Positions 42,554 through 49,704 of a DNA stretch of 64,000 bases are shown here, one piece after another; positions within the stretch are counted from its first letter, which is position 1; each line of letters opens with the position of its first letter. The position numbers and the translations under genes were made by a program. The notes beneath the pieces are model-generated. The model did not search any database. It was not told the DNA's origin and was given only the letters and a program-made list of their open reading frames with translations. Source of the stretch: Streptomyces sp. 3214.6 (lineage in GTDB: Bacteria > Actinomycetota > Actinomycetes > Streptomycetales > Streptomycetaceae); the NCBI RefSeq assembly GCF_900129855.1, contig NZ_LT670819.1, positions 3,596,001-3,660,000 on the forward strand, read 5' to 3'.

Positions 42554-42571
42554 TGGACAAGCTTTCGACAA
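42554..42571 (+). promoter_or_regulatory. SARP-type heptamer direct repeats
   Basis: TGGACAA (42554-42560) and TCGACAA (42565-42571) are 11 bp apart start to start (a 4-bp spacer), the spacing of SARP/AfsR binding sites. They lie in the 167-bp divergent region between the regulator (start 42485) and the secreted-protein gene (start 42653). No strong -10 follows at the expected distance. Confidence 0.5.
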
Positions 42572-42652
42572 GGTCGTCACCAGGTCGGCTCGCCACCATC
42601 GACATGAGAACGGGGCCTTGCCTCCGAAAAAACCAAAGGAGAGCACACGCAC

Positions 42653-43027
42653 ATGAACATGATCAAGAACGCGAAGAAAAGGATCGCCGTCGGCGCCGCG
42701 CTCACCATGGCCACGGCCGGCCTGGTCAGCGTCGGCCTGAGCACTCCGGCCAGTGCCGTCACGTGCAACAAGACGGTCAACGCGAGTGTGTCCGGGGGGC
42801 AGGCCAGCTGGGCCACCAGCTGCTCCGGCGGCAATATGCGCATCGCCGGCTGGGTGAAGGACACCAAGGCCGACGGGAAGTGCGCCCAGGTGAAGGCCCT
42901 GTACTCGAACGGCACGCAGTGGAGCGCCAAGGCGTGCCCGGCGGACACCAACAACCCGAGCCACATCAGGTACTTCGACTTCAACGGCCCGGGCAGCGAC
43001 GTGCCGGTCTACCTGTTCACCGTCTGA
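42653..43027 (+). CDS. Small secreted protein of unknown function
   Basis: 124 residues, preceded by AAAGGAGAG at 9-10 nt. A signal peptide of about 35 residues (KRIAVGAALTMATAGLVSVGLSTPASA) leaves a mature protein of about 89 residues with four Cys (VTCNK, TSCSG, GKCAQ, KACPA), likely two disulfides, and aromatic/Asn-rich segments (WATSCSGGNMRIAGWVKDTK, YSNGTQWSAKACPADTNN). I recognise no family. The divergent AfsR-like gene and the repeats between them suggest its expression is controlled by that regulator. A strong terminator follows 11 bp after the stop, so it is a single-gene transcript. Confidence 0.8.
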   Translation: MNMIKNAKKRIAVGAALTMATAGLVSVGLSTPASAVTCNKTVNASVSGGQASWATSCSGGNMRIAGWVKDTKADGKCAQVKALYSNGTQWSAKACPADTNNPSHIRYFDFNGPGSDVPVYLFTV

Positions 43028-43038
43028 GACGACCGCGA

Positions 43039-43067
43039 CGTGGGGCCGGACGGAATCCGGCCCCACG
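43039..43067 (+). terminator. Terminator of the small secreted protein gene
   Basis: 12-bp perfect stem, CGTGGGGCCGGA with TCCGGCCCCACG, loop 5 nt. Confidence 0.85.
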
Positions 43068-43259
43068 ATGGACGGGGTGGACGGGAGCCCCAGTGCCTCC
43101 GGCGCAGGAGTCACCGCCTGATCTCCGCAGAGATCAAGGGGCGCGCTGACGTGTGGCCCACTCGGCGGAGTCGGCAGGACCTTGGTGATTCGGGTCAGCC
43201 GCCTCCGCCGGGTGGGCTCCGGCATGCCTGGATGCGCGGCACGGGCCTTGTGGGCCGCA

Positions 43260-43360
43260 CATACGAGACGGGGGCTGGACGCCGCGCTCGCGCAGATACC
43301 CCGCTCCTCCCAAACCAAGATCCTGGTGCGGGTCGACGGCGCCGGTGCCACGCACGGCCG
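43260..43360 (+). pseudogene. Relic of an IS1380-like transposase
   Basis: In one plus frame, LDAALAQIPRSSQ followed by KILVRVDGAGATHG matches a conserved part of IS1380-family transposases. Nothing further up- or downstream continues the protein, and no inverted repeats were seen. The rest of the 43068-43603 gap holds no gene I can support. Confidence 0.55.
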
Positions 43361-43603
43361 CGTTGAACGCGGCAGCCAGGGGTCCGGTGTCCAGGACCGT
43401 GGCGATCACGCCGAGTCGCCGAAGCGCTCGCAGGGGTTCACCCCCCACTGGCGTGCATGAGGAGACGAACGTTCATGACGGACATCACGTGGGAAGACCC
43501 GTTCTGCGCCGAGGGATCGGCCTGCTTCCTGCACGATGATCCTCGACATCAAGGCCGGGAAGGCCGATCACCTGCTCTGAGCCGGTGTCGCCCGCCCCTG
43601 CCC

Positions 43604-44002
43604 CTATCCCGCCGGGCGGTAGTAGCCCAGTACCCATGCCAGTTGTGCGAACCAGGCCTGTAGCCGGTCCCTCGGCTTCGCCGTCACCACGCACTCGTAG
43701 ACCCTGCCGTCCAGGTGGACCACGGCGACCATGAGGGACTTGCCGTTGGGGCTCGGCTTGTAGTGGAGGCTCCGGATTTCGGGCCAGGGGAAGTCGATCG
43801 TGATGTCGTACATCTCGAAGGCGACGCCCGATGCGTCGACGACGACCGAGTTGTGCTTGTCGACCGCCAGGAACTCCGGGCCGGGCTGCGGCTGCGGCTG
43901 CGGCACGTACTGAGGAGAGCCCGCCTGCGGGGCGTATTGCGGCGGGGGCGGGCCGAAGCCCGGTGGGGTGGTGGGTGGAAAAGGAGGCGGCTGGTCTGTC
44001 AC
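43604..44002 (-). CDS. Small conserved protein with proline-rich N-terminus
   Basis: 132 residues from a GTG. The first 45 residues are Pro/Gln/Gly-rich (a cytoplasmic linker-like stretch). The folded part (about 47-132) reads FLAVDKHNSVVVDASGVAFE, then WPEIRSLHY and VVHLDGRVYECVVTAKPRDRLQAWF, a beta-rich PH-like pattern. No signal peptide or membrane helix. Function unknown; similar short proteins are frequent in Streptomyces. It is divergent from the sigma factor gene, 128 bp apart. Confidence 0.72.
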   Translation of the reverse strand: MTDQPPPFPPTTPPGFGPPPPQYAPQAGSPQYVPQPQPQPGPEFLAVDKHNSVVVDASGVAFEMYDITIDFPWPEIRSLHYKPSPNGKSLMVAVVHLDGRVYECVVTAKPRDRLQAWFAQLAWVLGYYRPAG

Positions 44003-44130
44003 AGGCGAAACCTACCCGGCCGCGGCTGTGCGCCCACTTTCGGTCCCCCTGACCCCGCTGAAACATTTCCCCGGACCCACTGCATCAATGAAGTGAGGAC
44101 GGCACGGCAACCGACGCAGGGGGAACACTC

Positions 44131-44640
44131 ATGAGGCAGGTCCGCGCGGACGAGTACGCCGAGTTCGCGGCGGCGCGTGCCCGGCATCTGTATCGGTCGG
44201 CGTGTCTGCTCACCGCGGGGGACACGCACCTCGCCGAGGATCTGGTTCAGGAGACCCTCGGCAGGCTGTACGTCCGCTGGGGACGGGTGTCCCGGGTCGA
44301 CAACCCGGCCGGGTACGCGCAGACCGTCCTCACCCGCACCTTCCTCGCCCACCAGCGCAGACGCAGCAGCCGCGAGCAGGCCGTGGACGTGTTCCCCGAC
44401 ATGCCCGACGGCAGCGGCAGCGACACTTCGTTGCGACTGACGCTGATGCAGGCCCTCGGGCGGCTGCCGGCCAAGGACCGGGCGGTGGTGGTCCTTCGGT
44501 ACTGGGAGGACCGCTCGATCGAGGAGACCGCCGACGCGATGAACGCCAGCTCGGCGGCTGTGCGGACGCGGTGCTCGCGCGCGCTCGGACGGTTGCGGGA
44601 GCTGCTCGGCGAGGACATGAGCGAGTACGCCCGGCCCTGA
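44131..44640 (+). CDS. SigE-family ECF RNA polymerase sigma factor
   Basis: 169 residues; GGGGG before the ATG. Region 2 (about 5-70) reads FAAARARHLYRSACLLTAGDTHLAEDLVQETLGRLY-like in two segments. Region 4 (about 105-160) reads ALGRLPAKDRAVVVLRYWED then SIEETADAMNASSAAVRTRCSRAL. No C-terminal extension. These short SigE-type factors usually have a downstream membrane protein as sensor/anti-sigma; the next gene fits that pattern. Its regulon cannot be told. Promoter motif upstream not evident. Confidence 0.92.
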   Translation: MRQVRADEYAEFAAARARHLYRSACLLTAGDTHLAEDLVQETLGRLYVRWGRVSRVDNPAGYAQTVLTRTFLAHQRRRSSREQAVDVFPDMPDGSGSDTSLRLTLMQALGRLPAKDRAVVVLRYWEDRSIEETADAMNASSAAVRTRCSRALGRLRELLGEDMSEYARP

Positions 44641-44647
44641 GGCCCAC

Positions 44648-44683
44648 CCGGTTTCGTCTCCGGTTTCGTCTCCGGTTTCGTCT
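44648..44683. repeat. Three tandem 12-bp repeats between sigma and membrane-protein genes
   Basis: CCGGTTTCGTCT repeated three times, beginning 8 bp after the sigma-factor stop; a pyrimidine-rich stretch continues to about 44750. Noncoding. Confidence 0.9.
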
Positions 44684-44787
44684 TCGACTCCCTCTTCGCT
44701 CCCCTCGCCGTCCCGCCCTTCCCCTCTCCTCCCCTCCTTCGCCAGCAGACGAGTTCAGTCCATCCCTCGTGGAAACGGTGGTTCACC

Positions 44788-46044
44788 ATGCCCGTAGACC
44801 AGCACAGCGATCCCTTCGAGGAGCGGCTCTCCGCCGCTCTGCACGAGGCCGGCGGTACCTTCGACAGCCCGGGCGGCGCGCTCGTCGCCGCGGGTCAGGC
44901 CCGGGGGCTCCGGCTGCGGCTGCGGCGCAGGGCCGCGGTCGTGGGGGGTGCGGCGAGTCTCGCCCTCGTGGGGGTGGGCGGGGCGCTTCTGCTGCCCGGC
45001 ACCACATCCACTCCGACGCCCTCCTCCGTCGCCGCCACCGGCAGCAGCAAGCCGACCTCCTACTCCGGCGACGACGTGGTCCGCACGCTCCAGAAGCTGC
45101 TTCCCAAGGGGAAGTTCACCAAGTCGGAGGCGCGTGGCACGGGCGAGGAGCTGCCGCCGCTCGCGGTCGGCGTGTTCGACGACGGCAAGGGCGAGGGGTC
45201 CATCTCCTTGGGCCTGGGCCGGGTCCACTCGGACACGGGGAAGATCAATCCGTCCACCGCCGTGATGCCCTGCGCGGACGGCGGGCAGTCGGGCCTCGAC
45301 AGCTGCAAGACCGAGCTGCTGCCCGACGGATCAGCGATCACCGTCTACCAGGGCTACGAGTATCCCGACCGCCGCGAGGACACCAAGGCGTGGGGGGCGG
45401 ACCTGGTCACCCCGGCCGGGCAGCATGTGAGCGTCATCGAGTGGAACGCCGCGGCGGAGAAGGGGAAGCCGGTCACCCGTCCGGAACCCCCGCTGACGAC
45501 CGCGCAGTTGAAGACGCTCGCCTCGGCGTCGCAGTGGCGCCGGATCGTCGACGCCATGCCGAAGGAGAAGAAGCCGGCCGCCCCGACCGCCTCGTCGGGC
45601 GCCCGGCCCGCGGAGATGGCCGGCTGGCTCATTCTGCGCAAGCTCAGTCTGCTGTTGCCGTCCGACCTGAAGCGCGTCTCGTACGGCAGCGACGAGACCG
45701 GGTACGGCTACATGGTCGTGGACGACGGCAAGGGCCGGAGCCTGGTCCAGGTCAACGTGCAGCCGAACATGTCCGACGACGCCGACCAGCTGTACGGCTC
45801 CGGCTCGGAGACCCTCGCCGACGGCACGCGGGTCGCGGTCAAGCAGGGGCCGGGCGAGAAGGGCGGGGCGGGGGTCGTGATGTGGACGGTCGACACCATG
45901 CGCAAGGACGGTCTGCGCGTGGTGGTCAGCGCCTTCAACACCGACCAGCAGAACAAGGCCGCGACCCGCCCGAAGCCCGCCCTCACGATCAAGCAGCTGC
46001 GGGCGATCGCGCTCAGCCCGCGATGGGTGAGCCAGAGCGACTGA
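44788..46044 (+). CDS. Membrane-anchored partner of the ECF sigma factor
   Basis: 418 residues. A cytoplasmic N-terminus of about 45 residues (DPFEERLSAALHEAGGTFD) is followed by one TM segment (AAVVGGAASLALVGVGGALLL) and a long extracytoplasmic domain that appears to be duplicated (about 85-255 and 270-415; compare DDVVRTLQKLLPKG with GWLILRKLSLLLP, and the VFDDGKGEGSISL and VVDDGKGRSLVQV strands). The cytoplasmic part is short and lacks a recognisable zinc anti-sigma motif. Position after a SigE-family gene supports a sensing/anti-sigma role, but this is inference from context. It ends 45 bp before a terminator. Confidence 0.8.
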   Translation: MPVDQHSDPFEERLSAALHEAGGTFDSPGGALVAAGQARGLRLRLRRRAAVVGGAASLALVGVGGALLLPGTTSTPTPSSVAATGSSKPTSYSGDDVVRTLQKLLPKGKFTKSEARGTGEELPPLAVGVFDDGKGEGSISLGLGRVHSDTGKINPSTAVMPCADGGQSGLDSCKTELLPDGSAITVYQGYEYPDRREDTKAWGADLVTPAGQHVSVIEWNAAAEKGKPVTRPEPPLTTAQLKTLASASQWRRIVDAMPKEKKPAAPTASSGARPAEMAGWLILRKLSLLLPSDLKRVSYGSDETGYGYMVVDDGKGRSLVQVNVQPNMSDDADQLYGSGSETLADGTRVAVKQGPGEKGGAGVVMWTVDTMRKDGLRVVVSAFNTDQQNKAATRPKPALTIKQLRAIALSPRWVSQSD

Positions 46045-46089
46045 GAGACGGAGGAGGACGCAAGGGCGGGGAGGAAGGTGAAAGGTGGA

Positions 46090-46153
46090 CTGGCCCTCCG
46101 GCGCAGGCTCAGGCCGCCCGGGCTCAGGCTCGGGCGGCGGTCGGCAGGGCCAG
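46090..46153. terminator. Nested hairpin downstream of the sigma/membrane-protein pair
   Basis: Outer arms CTGGCCCT (46090-46097) and AGGGCCAG (46146-46153) enclose an inner stem GCCGCCCG/CGGGCGGC (46113-46138). It lies between the membrane-protein gene and the IS insertion. Confidence 0.65.
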
Positions 46154-46192
46154 GATCTCCCCGCGTCTGCGGCATGATCCGCCGGACAGGCC

Positions 46193-46196
46193 CTAG
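46193..46196. repeat. Left target-site duplication CTAG
   Basis: Matches CTAG at 47639-47642 on the other side of the IS701-family element. Confidence 0.85.
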
Positions 46197-47638
46197 TAGG
46201 GCTTGGTCAGGTCCGTATTGGTGTGGGTATGTCGCGGTGGCAGGTGGGGCAGGCGCCGGTCCATAGGGCGAGGAGGGTCTGTAGCTCGCGGACGACTTGG
46301 TAGAGGCTCAGGCCGGCCCCGTGTCTTTTGGGGCTCGGGCCAGTCGTTGCAGGGTGCAGAAGGCGTGCGCGACGGAGACGAGGGTGACGTGGTGGTGCCA
46401 TCCGTTCCAGGTGCGGCCCTCGAAGTGGGCAAGTCCCAGGGCCTGTTTCATCTCCCGGTAGTCGTGCTCGATGCGCCAGCGGAGTTTGGCGAGGCGGACC
46501 AGTGTGGTCAGGGGCATGCCGGAGGGCAGGTCGGACAGCCAGTACTGCACCGGCTCGCTCTCGCCGGCGGGCCATTCGGCCAGCAGCCAGCACACGGGCA
46601 GTTCCGGGCCGTCGGCCATCTGTCGGACCTCGCGTCCGGCAGGCCGGATGCGCAGGGCAACGAAGCGGGAGTGCATCCGCTTGCGGCCCGAGCGGCCGGT
46701 GCCGGGCCGGGAGCCCTCCCGCCACTGCACCCGTCTGGCCGCTTTCCGGCCCGCCGCGATGACCAGCTCCTTCACCGGCTGCGGCTTGTCGGGATACTTC
46801 GCCACCGGCGGGCGGCCCATCCCGGAGTACGGCTCGGCCACCGGCACCGCGTCGGCGGGCTGGGCGGAGAGCGTGGTGGAGATCCCCACCACGTAATTCA
46901 GGCCGCGGGCCTGCAGTCCGTGCCGGAAGGCGGCGGCGTCGCCGTATCCGGCGTCCGCGACGGCCAGCGGCACCTCGAGTCCCCAGGAGCGGGTCTCATC
47001 GAGCATGTCCAGGGCCAGCTGCCACTTCTCCACGTGCCCGACATCGTCCGGGATGCCGCAGCCGGCACGGCGGGCGATCTTGTCGGCATCGGCCTTCGGC
47101 GAGGCGGGATCCCACGTCTGGGGCAAAAACAGCCGCCAGTTGACCGCCGCCGAGGCGTGGTCGGACGCGAGGTGGAGCGAGACGCCGACCTGGCAGTTGG
47201 TGACCTTGCCCGCGGTGCCGGTGTACTGCCGCGACACGCATGCCGAGGCGCTCCCGTCCTTGAGGAACCCGGTGTCGTCGAAGACCAGGGCCTCGGGCCC
47301 GATCGCCTCCTCCATCCGCCAGGCGAGCTGGGCCCGGATATGTGCCGGGTCCCAGGGGCTGGTGGTGATGAAGTTGGCCAATGCCTGACGATTGCCGTCC
47401 TCCCCAAGCCGGGCGGCCATCGGCTCGACCGACTTACGCTGTCCGTCGGTCAGCAGCCCCCGCAGATAGACCTGCCCCCACCGGCGCTGGTCCTTGCGCG
47501 CGAACGGCTCGAACACCTCCGCCGCGAACGCCTCCAACTCACCACGCACCGCAGCAATCTCGTCCGGAGTCACACAAACTCAACGCCACACCAGACCCGC
47601 AGGACACGCACCACAACAACCGACCTGACCAAGCCCTA
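46197..47638 (-). mobile_element. Complete IS701-family insertion sequence, 1442 bp
   Basis: Perfect 17-bp terminal inverted repeats, TAGGGCTTGGTCAGGTC at 46197-46213 and its complement at 47622-47638, flank a single transposase gene. A CTAG target duplication sits at each side (46193-46196 and 47639-47642), the 4-bp type expected for this family. Removing the element and one CTAG rejoins sequence downstream of the nested terminator to the DNA just after the Nramp gene. Both ends are intact, so the insertion is recent or still mobile. Confidence 0.95.
46308..47573 (-). CDS. IS701-family transposase (DDE), with possible -1 frameshift tail
   Basis: 421 residues from a GTG, with blocks typical of the DDE_5/IS701 family: VFDDTGFLKDGSASACVSRQYTG (first Asp), PLAVADAGYGDAAAFRHGL (second Asp) and AKLRWRIEHDYREMKQALGL (Glu). 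The frame stops at 46308. In the -1 frame, a further ~36 codons from about 46325 to a TGA at 46207 (inside the left inverted repeat) read GLSLYQVVRELQTLL and WTGACPTCHRD, resembling a normal transposase C-terminus. The frames meet at C-CCA-AAA (46332-46326), a canonical slippery heptamer. So this is either programmed frameshifting or a one-base lesion. Confidence 0.93.
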   Translation of the reverse strand: MTPDEIAAVRGELEAFAAEVFEPFARKDQRRWGQVYLRGLLTDGQRKSVEPMAARLGEDGNRQALANFITTSPWDPAHIRAQLAWRMEEAIGPEALVFDDTGFLKDGSASACVSRQYTGTAGKVTNCQVGVSLHLASDHASAAVNWRLFLPQTWDPASPKADADKIARRAGCGIPDDVGHVEKWQLALDMLDETRSWGLEVPLAVADAGYGDAAAFRHGLQARGLNYVVGISTTLSAQPADAVPVAEPYSGMGRPPVAKYPDKPQPVKELVIAAGRKAARRVQWREGSRPGTGRSGRKRMHSRFVALRIRPAGREVRQMADGPELPVCWLLAEWPAGESEPVQYWLSDLPSGMPLTTLVRLAKLRWRIEHDYREMKQALGLAHFEGRTWNGWHHHVTLVSVAHAFCTLQRLARAPKDTGPA

Positions 47639-47642
47639 CTAG
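47639..47642. repeat. Right target-site duplication CTAG
   Basis: Partner of CTAG at 46193-46196. It ends 4 bp before the stop codon of the Nramp-like gene. Confidence 0.85.
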
Positions 47643-47646
47643 GGGC

Positions 47647-49017
47647 TCAGAAGAACTCCGACCACGGCTGGTCCCAGATCTGCTTCACGCACAGCACCAG
47701 GAACAGCAGCCCCGCCAGCACGAGCATCGCGTTGCTCAGCAGTCCATTGCGCCACTCCCTGGGCGTACGGGAGGTGTTGAGCAGCCACAGCAGCGTCCCC
47801 GCCAGGAACGGCAGGAAGGCCGCGCCGAGTACGCCGTACAGGATGACCAGGCGGAACGGCTGGCCCTGGAAGAGCAGCACGATCGGCGGGAAGGTCAGCC
47901 ACAGCAAGTACGCCCGGAAGGGCCAGGAGCGTTCCCGCTCGCCGGAGGCGACCTCAGCGCCAGTCGCCCCGCCCGTCGCCCCGCCCACCGACTCGCCCTG
48001 ATGGCGGTACCGCGCCACGAAGTCGGCGAACATCAGGCTCACGCCGTGCCAGACGCCGATCAGGGAGGTGAAGGAGGTGGCGAAGAAGCCGATCAGGAAG
48101 AACTTGGCGGTCGCCGTGCCGTACTCCGCCTCCAGGATGTCGCTCAGCTGGACGAGCCCCTTGTCGCCGCTCGCGATCGCCACGTTCGCGGAGTGCAGTA
48201 GCTCCGCCCCGACGAAGAGCATCGCGACGACGAAGACGCCGGTGGTGATGTACGCGACGCGGTTGTCGAGCCGCATGACCTTCATCCAGCCCGTGTTCGT
48301 CCAGCCCTTGGCGTTGACCCAGTAGCCGTACGCGGCCAGCGTGATCGTGCCGCCGACGCCGCCGATCAGGCCGAGGGTGTTGAGGACGGAGTCCTTCTCG
48401 TCGGGCAGGACCGGGAGCAGGCCCGCGAAGGCGTCGCCGAGGTTCGGGGTGACCCGGATCGCCAGGTACACCGTCACCACGAACATGACGCCCACCAGGA
48501 CCGTCATGACCTTCTCGAAGACGGCGTACTTGTTGAACCAGACGAACACCAGGCCCACCAACCCGCAGGCGATGGCCCACGACTTGAGGTCCATCACGTC
48601 CGGGAACAGCGCCTGGAGCGGCAGCGCGCTCGACGACATCGCCGCCGCGCCGTAGACGAAGCCCCAGACGACGACGTAGACGACGAAGAACCATGTCGTC
48701 CAACGGCCCAGGCTCGCCCAGCCGTCGAAGAGGGTGCGGCCGGTGGAGAGGTGCCAGCGGCCGGCGGCCTCGGCGAGGGAGATCTTGACCAGGCAGCCGA
48801 CGACGGCCGCCCAGAGCAGGGTGTAGCCGAAGTTGCTGCCGGCGATGAGGGTGGCGACCAGGTCACCGGCGCCGACGCCAGTCGCCGCTACCACGATGCC
48901 GGGGCCGATGTACTTCCAACTGGATTTGCGGGGGGAGGTGTTGCCGTGGAGGTCGATGTCGGATGGAGCCTCGGTGTCCGTGAAGTTTCCTGTGGGGGGT
49001 CCCGTGGTGTCCGCCAT
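47647..49017 (-). CDS. Nramp-family membrane transporter, noncanonical metal site
   Basis: 456 residues, about 11-12 TM segments in the Nramp/LeuT-like order. The ATG at 49017 was chosen over the long frame from 49143 because a 40-residue polar N-terminus precedes TM1 as usual. TM1 reads GPGIVVAATGVGAGDLVATLIAGSNFG; where Mn/Fe Nramps have DPGN this has GAGD. TM6 (GGTITLAAYGYWVNAKG) lacks the metal-binding Met. It may be one of the Nramp-related transporters with a different substrate. The gene ends 4 bp from an IS701 target duplication and lost its downstream region to that insertion. Confidence 0.85.
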   Translation of the reverse strand: MADTTGPPTGNFTDTEAPSDIDLHGNTSPRKSSWKYIGPGIVVAATGVGAGDLVATLIAGSNFGYTLLWAAVVGCLVKISLAEAAGRWHLSTGRTLFDGWASLGRWTTWFFVVYVVVWGFVYGAAAMSSSALPLQALFPDVMDLKSWAIACGLVGLVFVWFNKYAVFEKVMTVLVGVMFVVTVYLAIRVTPNLGDAFAGLLPVLPDEKDSVLNTLGLIGGVGGTITLAAYGYWVNAKGWTNTGWMKVMRLDNRVAYITTGVFVVAMLFVGAELLHSANVAIASGDKGLVQLSDILEAEYGTATAKFFLIGFFATSFTSLIGVWHGVSLMFADFVARYRHQGESVGGATGGATGAEVASGERERSWPFRAYLLWLTFPPIVLLFQGQPFRLVILYGVLGAAFLPFLAGTLLWLLNTSRTPREWRNGLLSNAMLVLAGLLFLVLCVKQIWDQPWSEFF

Positions 49018-49150
49018 GAAGGTCAAGAAAGCCCAAAGAAGCCGGTCCGGCAAGAGGGCACACTCGATTACACCCGTAGGAGCTACGCGGGGCCGGGCAG
49101 GGCAAAGCAGGGAAACACGGGGCAAGCGGAGCAAGCGGGGCAACGCAGGG

Positions 49151-49618
49151 CTACTCGCAGGCGCAGGTGCCGAGTTCGAACCACACGGTCTTGCCCGGTC
49201 CGTCCTGGCAGCAGCCCCAGCGCCGGGCGAGCGCGTTCACCAGGAACATGCCCCGGCCGCTCTCCGTGCCGCCCGCGTGCAGCACCTGCGGGGTGCGGCG
49301 GCCGGTGTCGGCGACCTCGCAGCGCAGGACGCCGTGTGCGGCGCTCAGGGTGAGGCGGAAGCGGCTCGCGCTGTGCAGCAGGGCGTTGGTTGTCAGCTCG
49401 CTGACCAGCAGCTCGGCGGTGTCCACGAGTTCCTCCCGGTCGGCCAGCCCCCAGCCCTCCAGCTGTCTGCGCACCTGCGCGCGGGCCTCGCGGACGGCGC
49501 TGGGCCGGGGGTCGTACTCGACGCTCCAGTGGCCTGCCCCTATCGGCGGCTGGGGGTAGGCGCCGTACTGGGGGGCGGGGTCCGGGAGGGGGCCGTTTCC
49601 CCCGGAAAGTCGCAGCAT
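49151..49618 (-). CDS. RsbW-like ATP-binding (HATPase_c) protein
   Basis: 155 residues. The RsbW/SpoIIAB-type ATPase domain (about 30-150) has N-box LLVSELTTNALLHSA, G1 CEVADTGRRTPQVL, G2 SGRGMFLVNALARRWG and the typical final strand KTVWFEL. The first 30 residues are Pro/Gly-rich. Such proteins either bind sigma factors or phosphorylate anti-anti-sigma proteins; no sigma gene is next door. AAGGAG lies 12 nt before the ATG, farther than usual. The MEDS-domain gene is 86 bp upstream on the same strand. Confidence 0.88.
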   Translation of the reverse strand: MLRLSGGNGPLPDPAPQYGAYPQPPIGAGHWSVEYDPRPSAVREARAQVRRQLEGWGLADREELVDTAELLVSELTTNALLHSASRFRLTLSAAHGVLRCEVADTGRRTPQVLHAGGTESGRGMFLVNALARRWGCCQDGPGKTVWFELGTCACE

Positions 49619-49704
49619 GGGGTCAGGATCTCCTTCCGGGCGCCGTCCGCGTACGGGGAGGACTACCCGATTCCGTACCTGTCGAGAGGCCATGTCCGCA
49701 CGGG

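Noticed and set aside
43134..43448. Minus-strand frame with a PIN-like VLDTGPLAAAFN start
   Set aside because: Only this short stretch looks protein-like; it overlaps the transposase relic on the other strand and has no ribosome-binding site.
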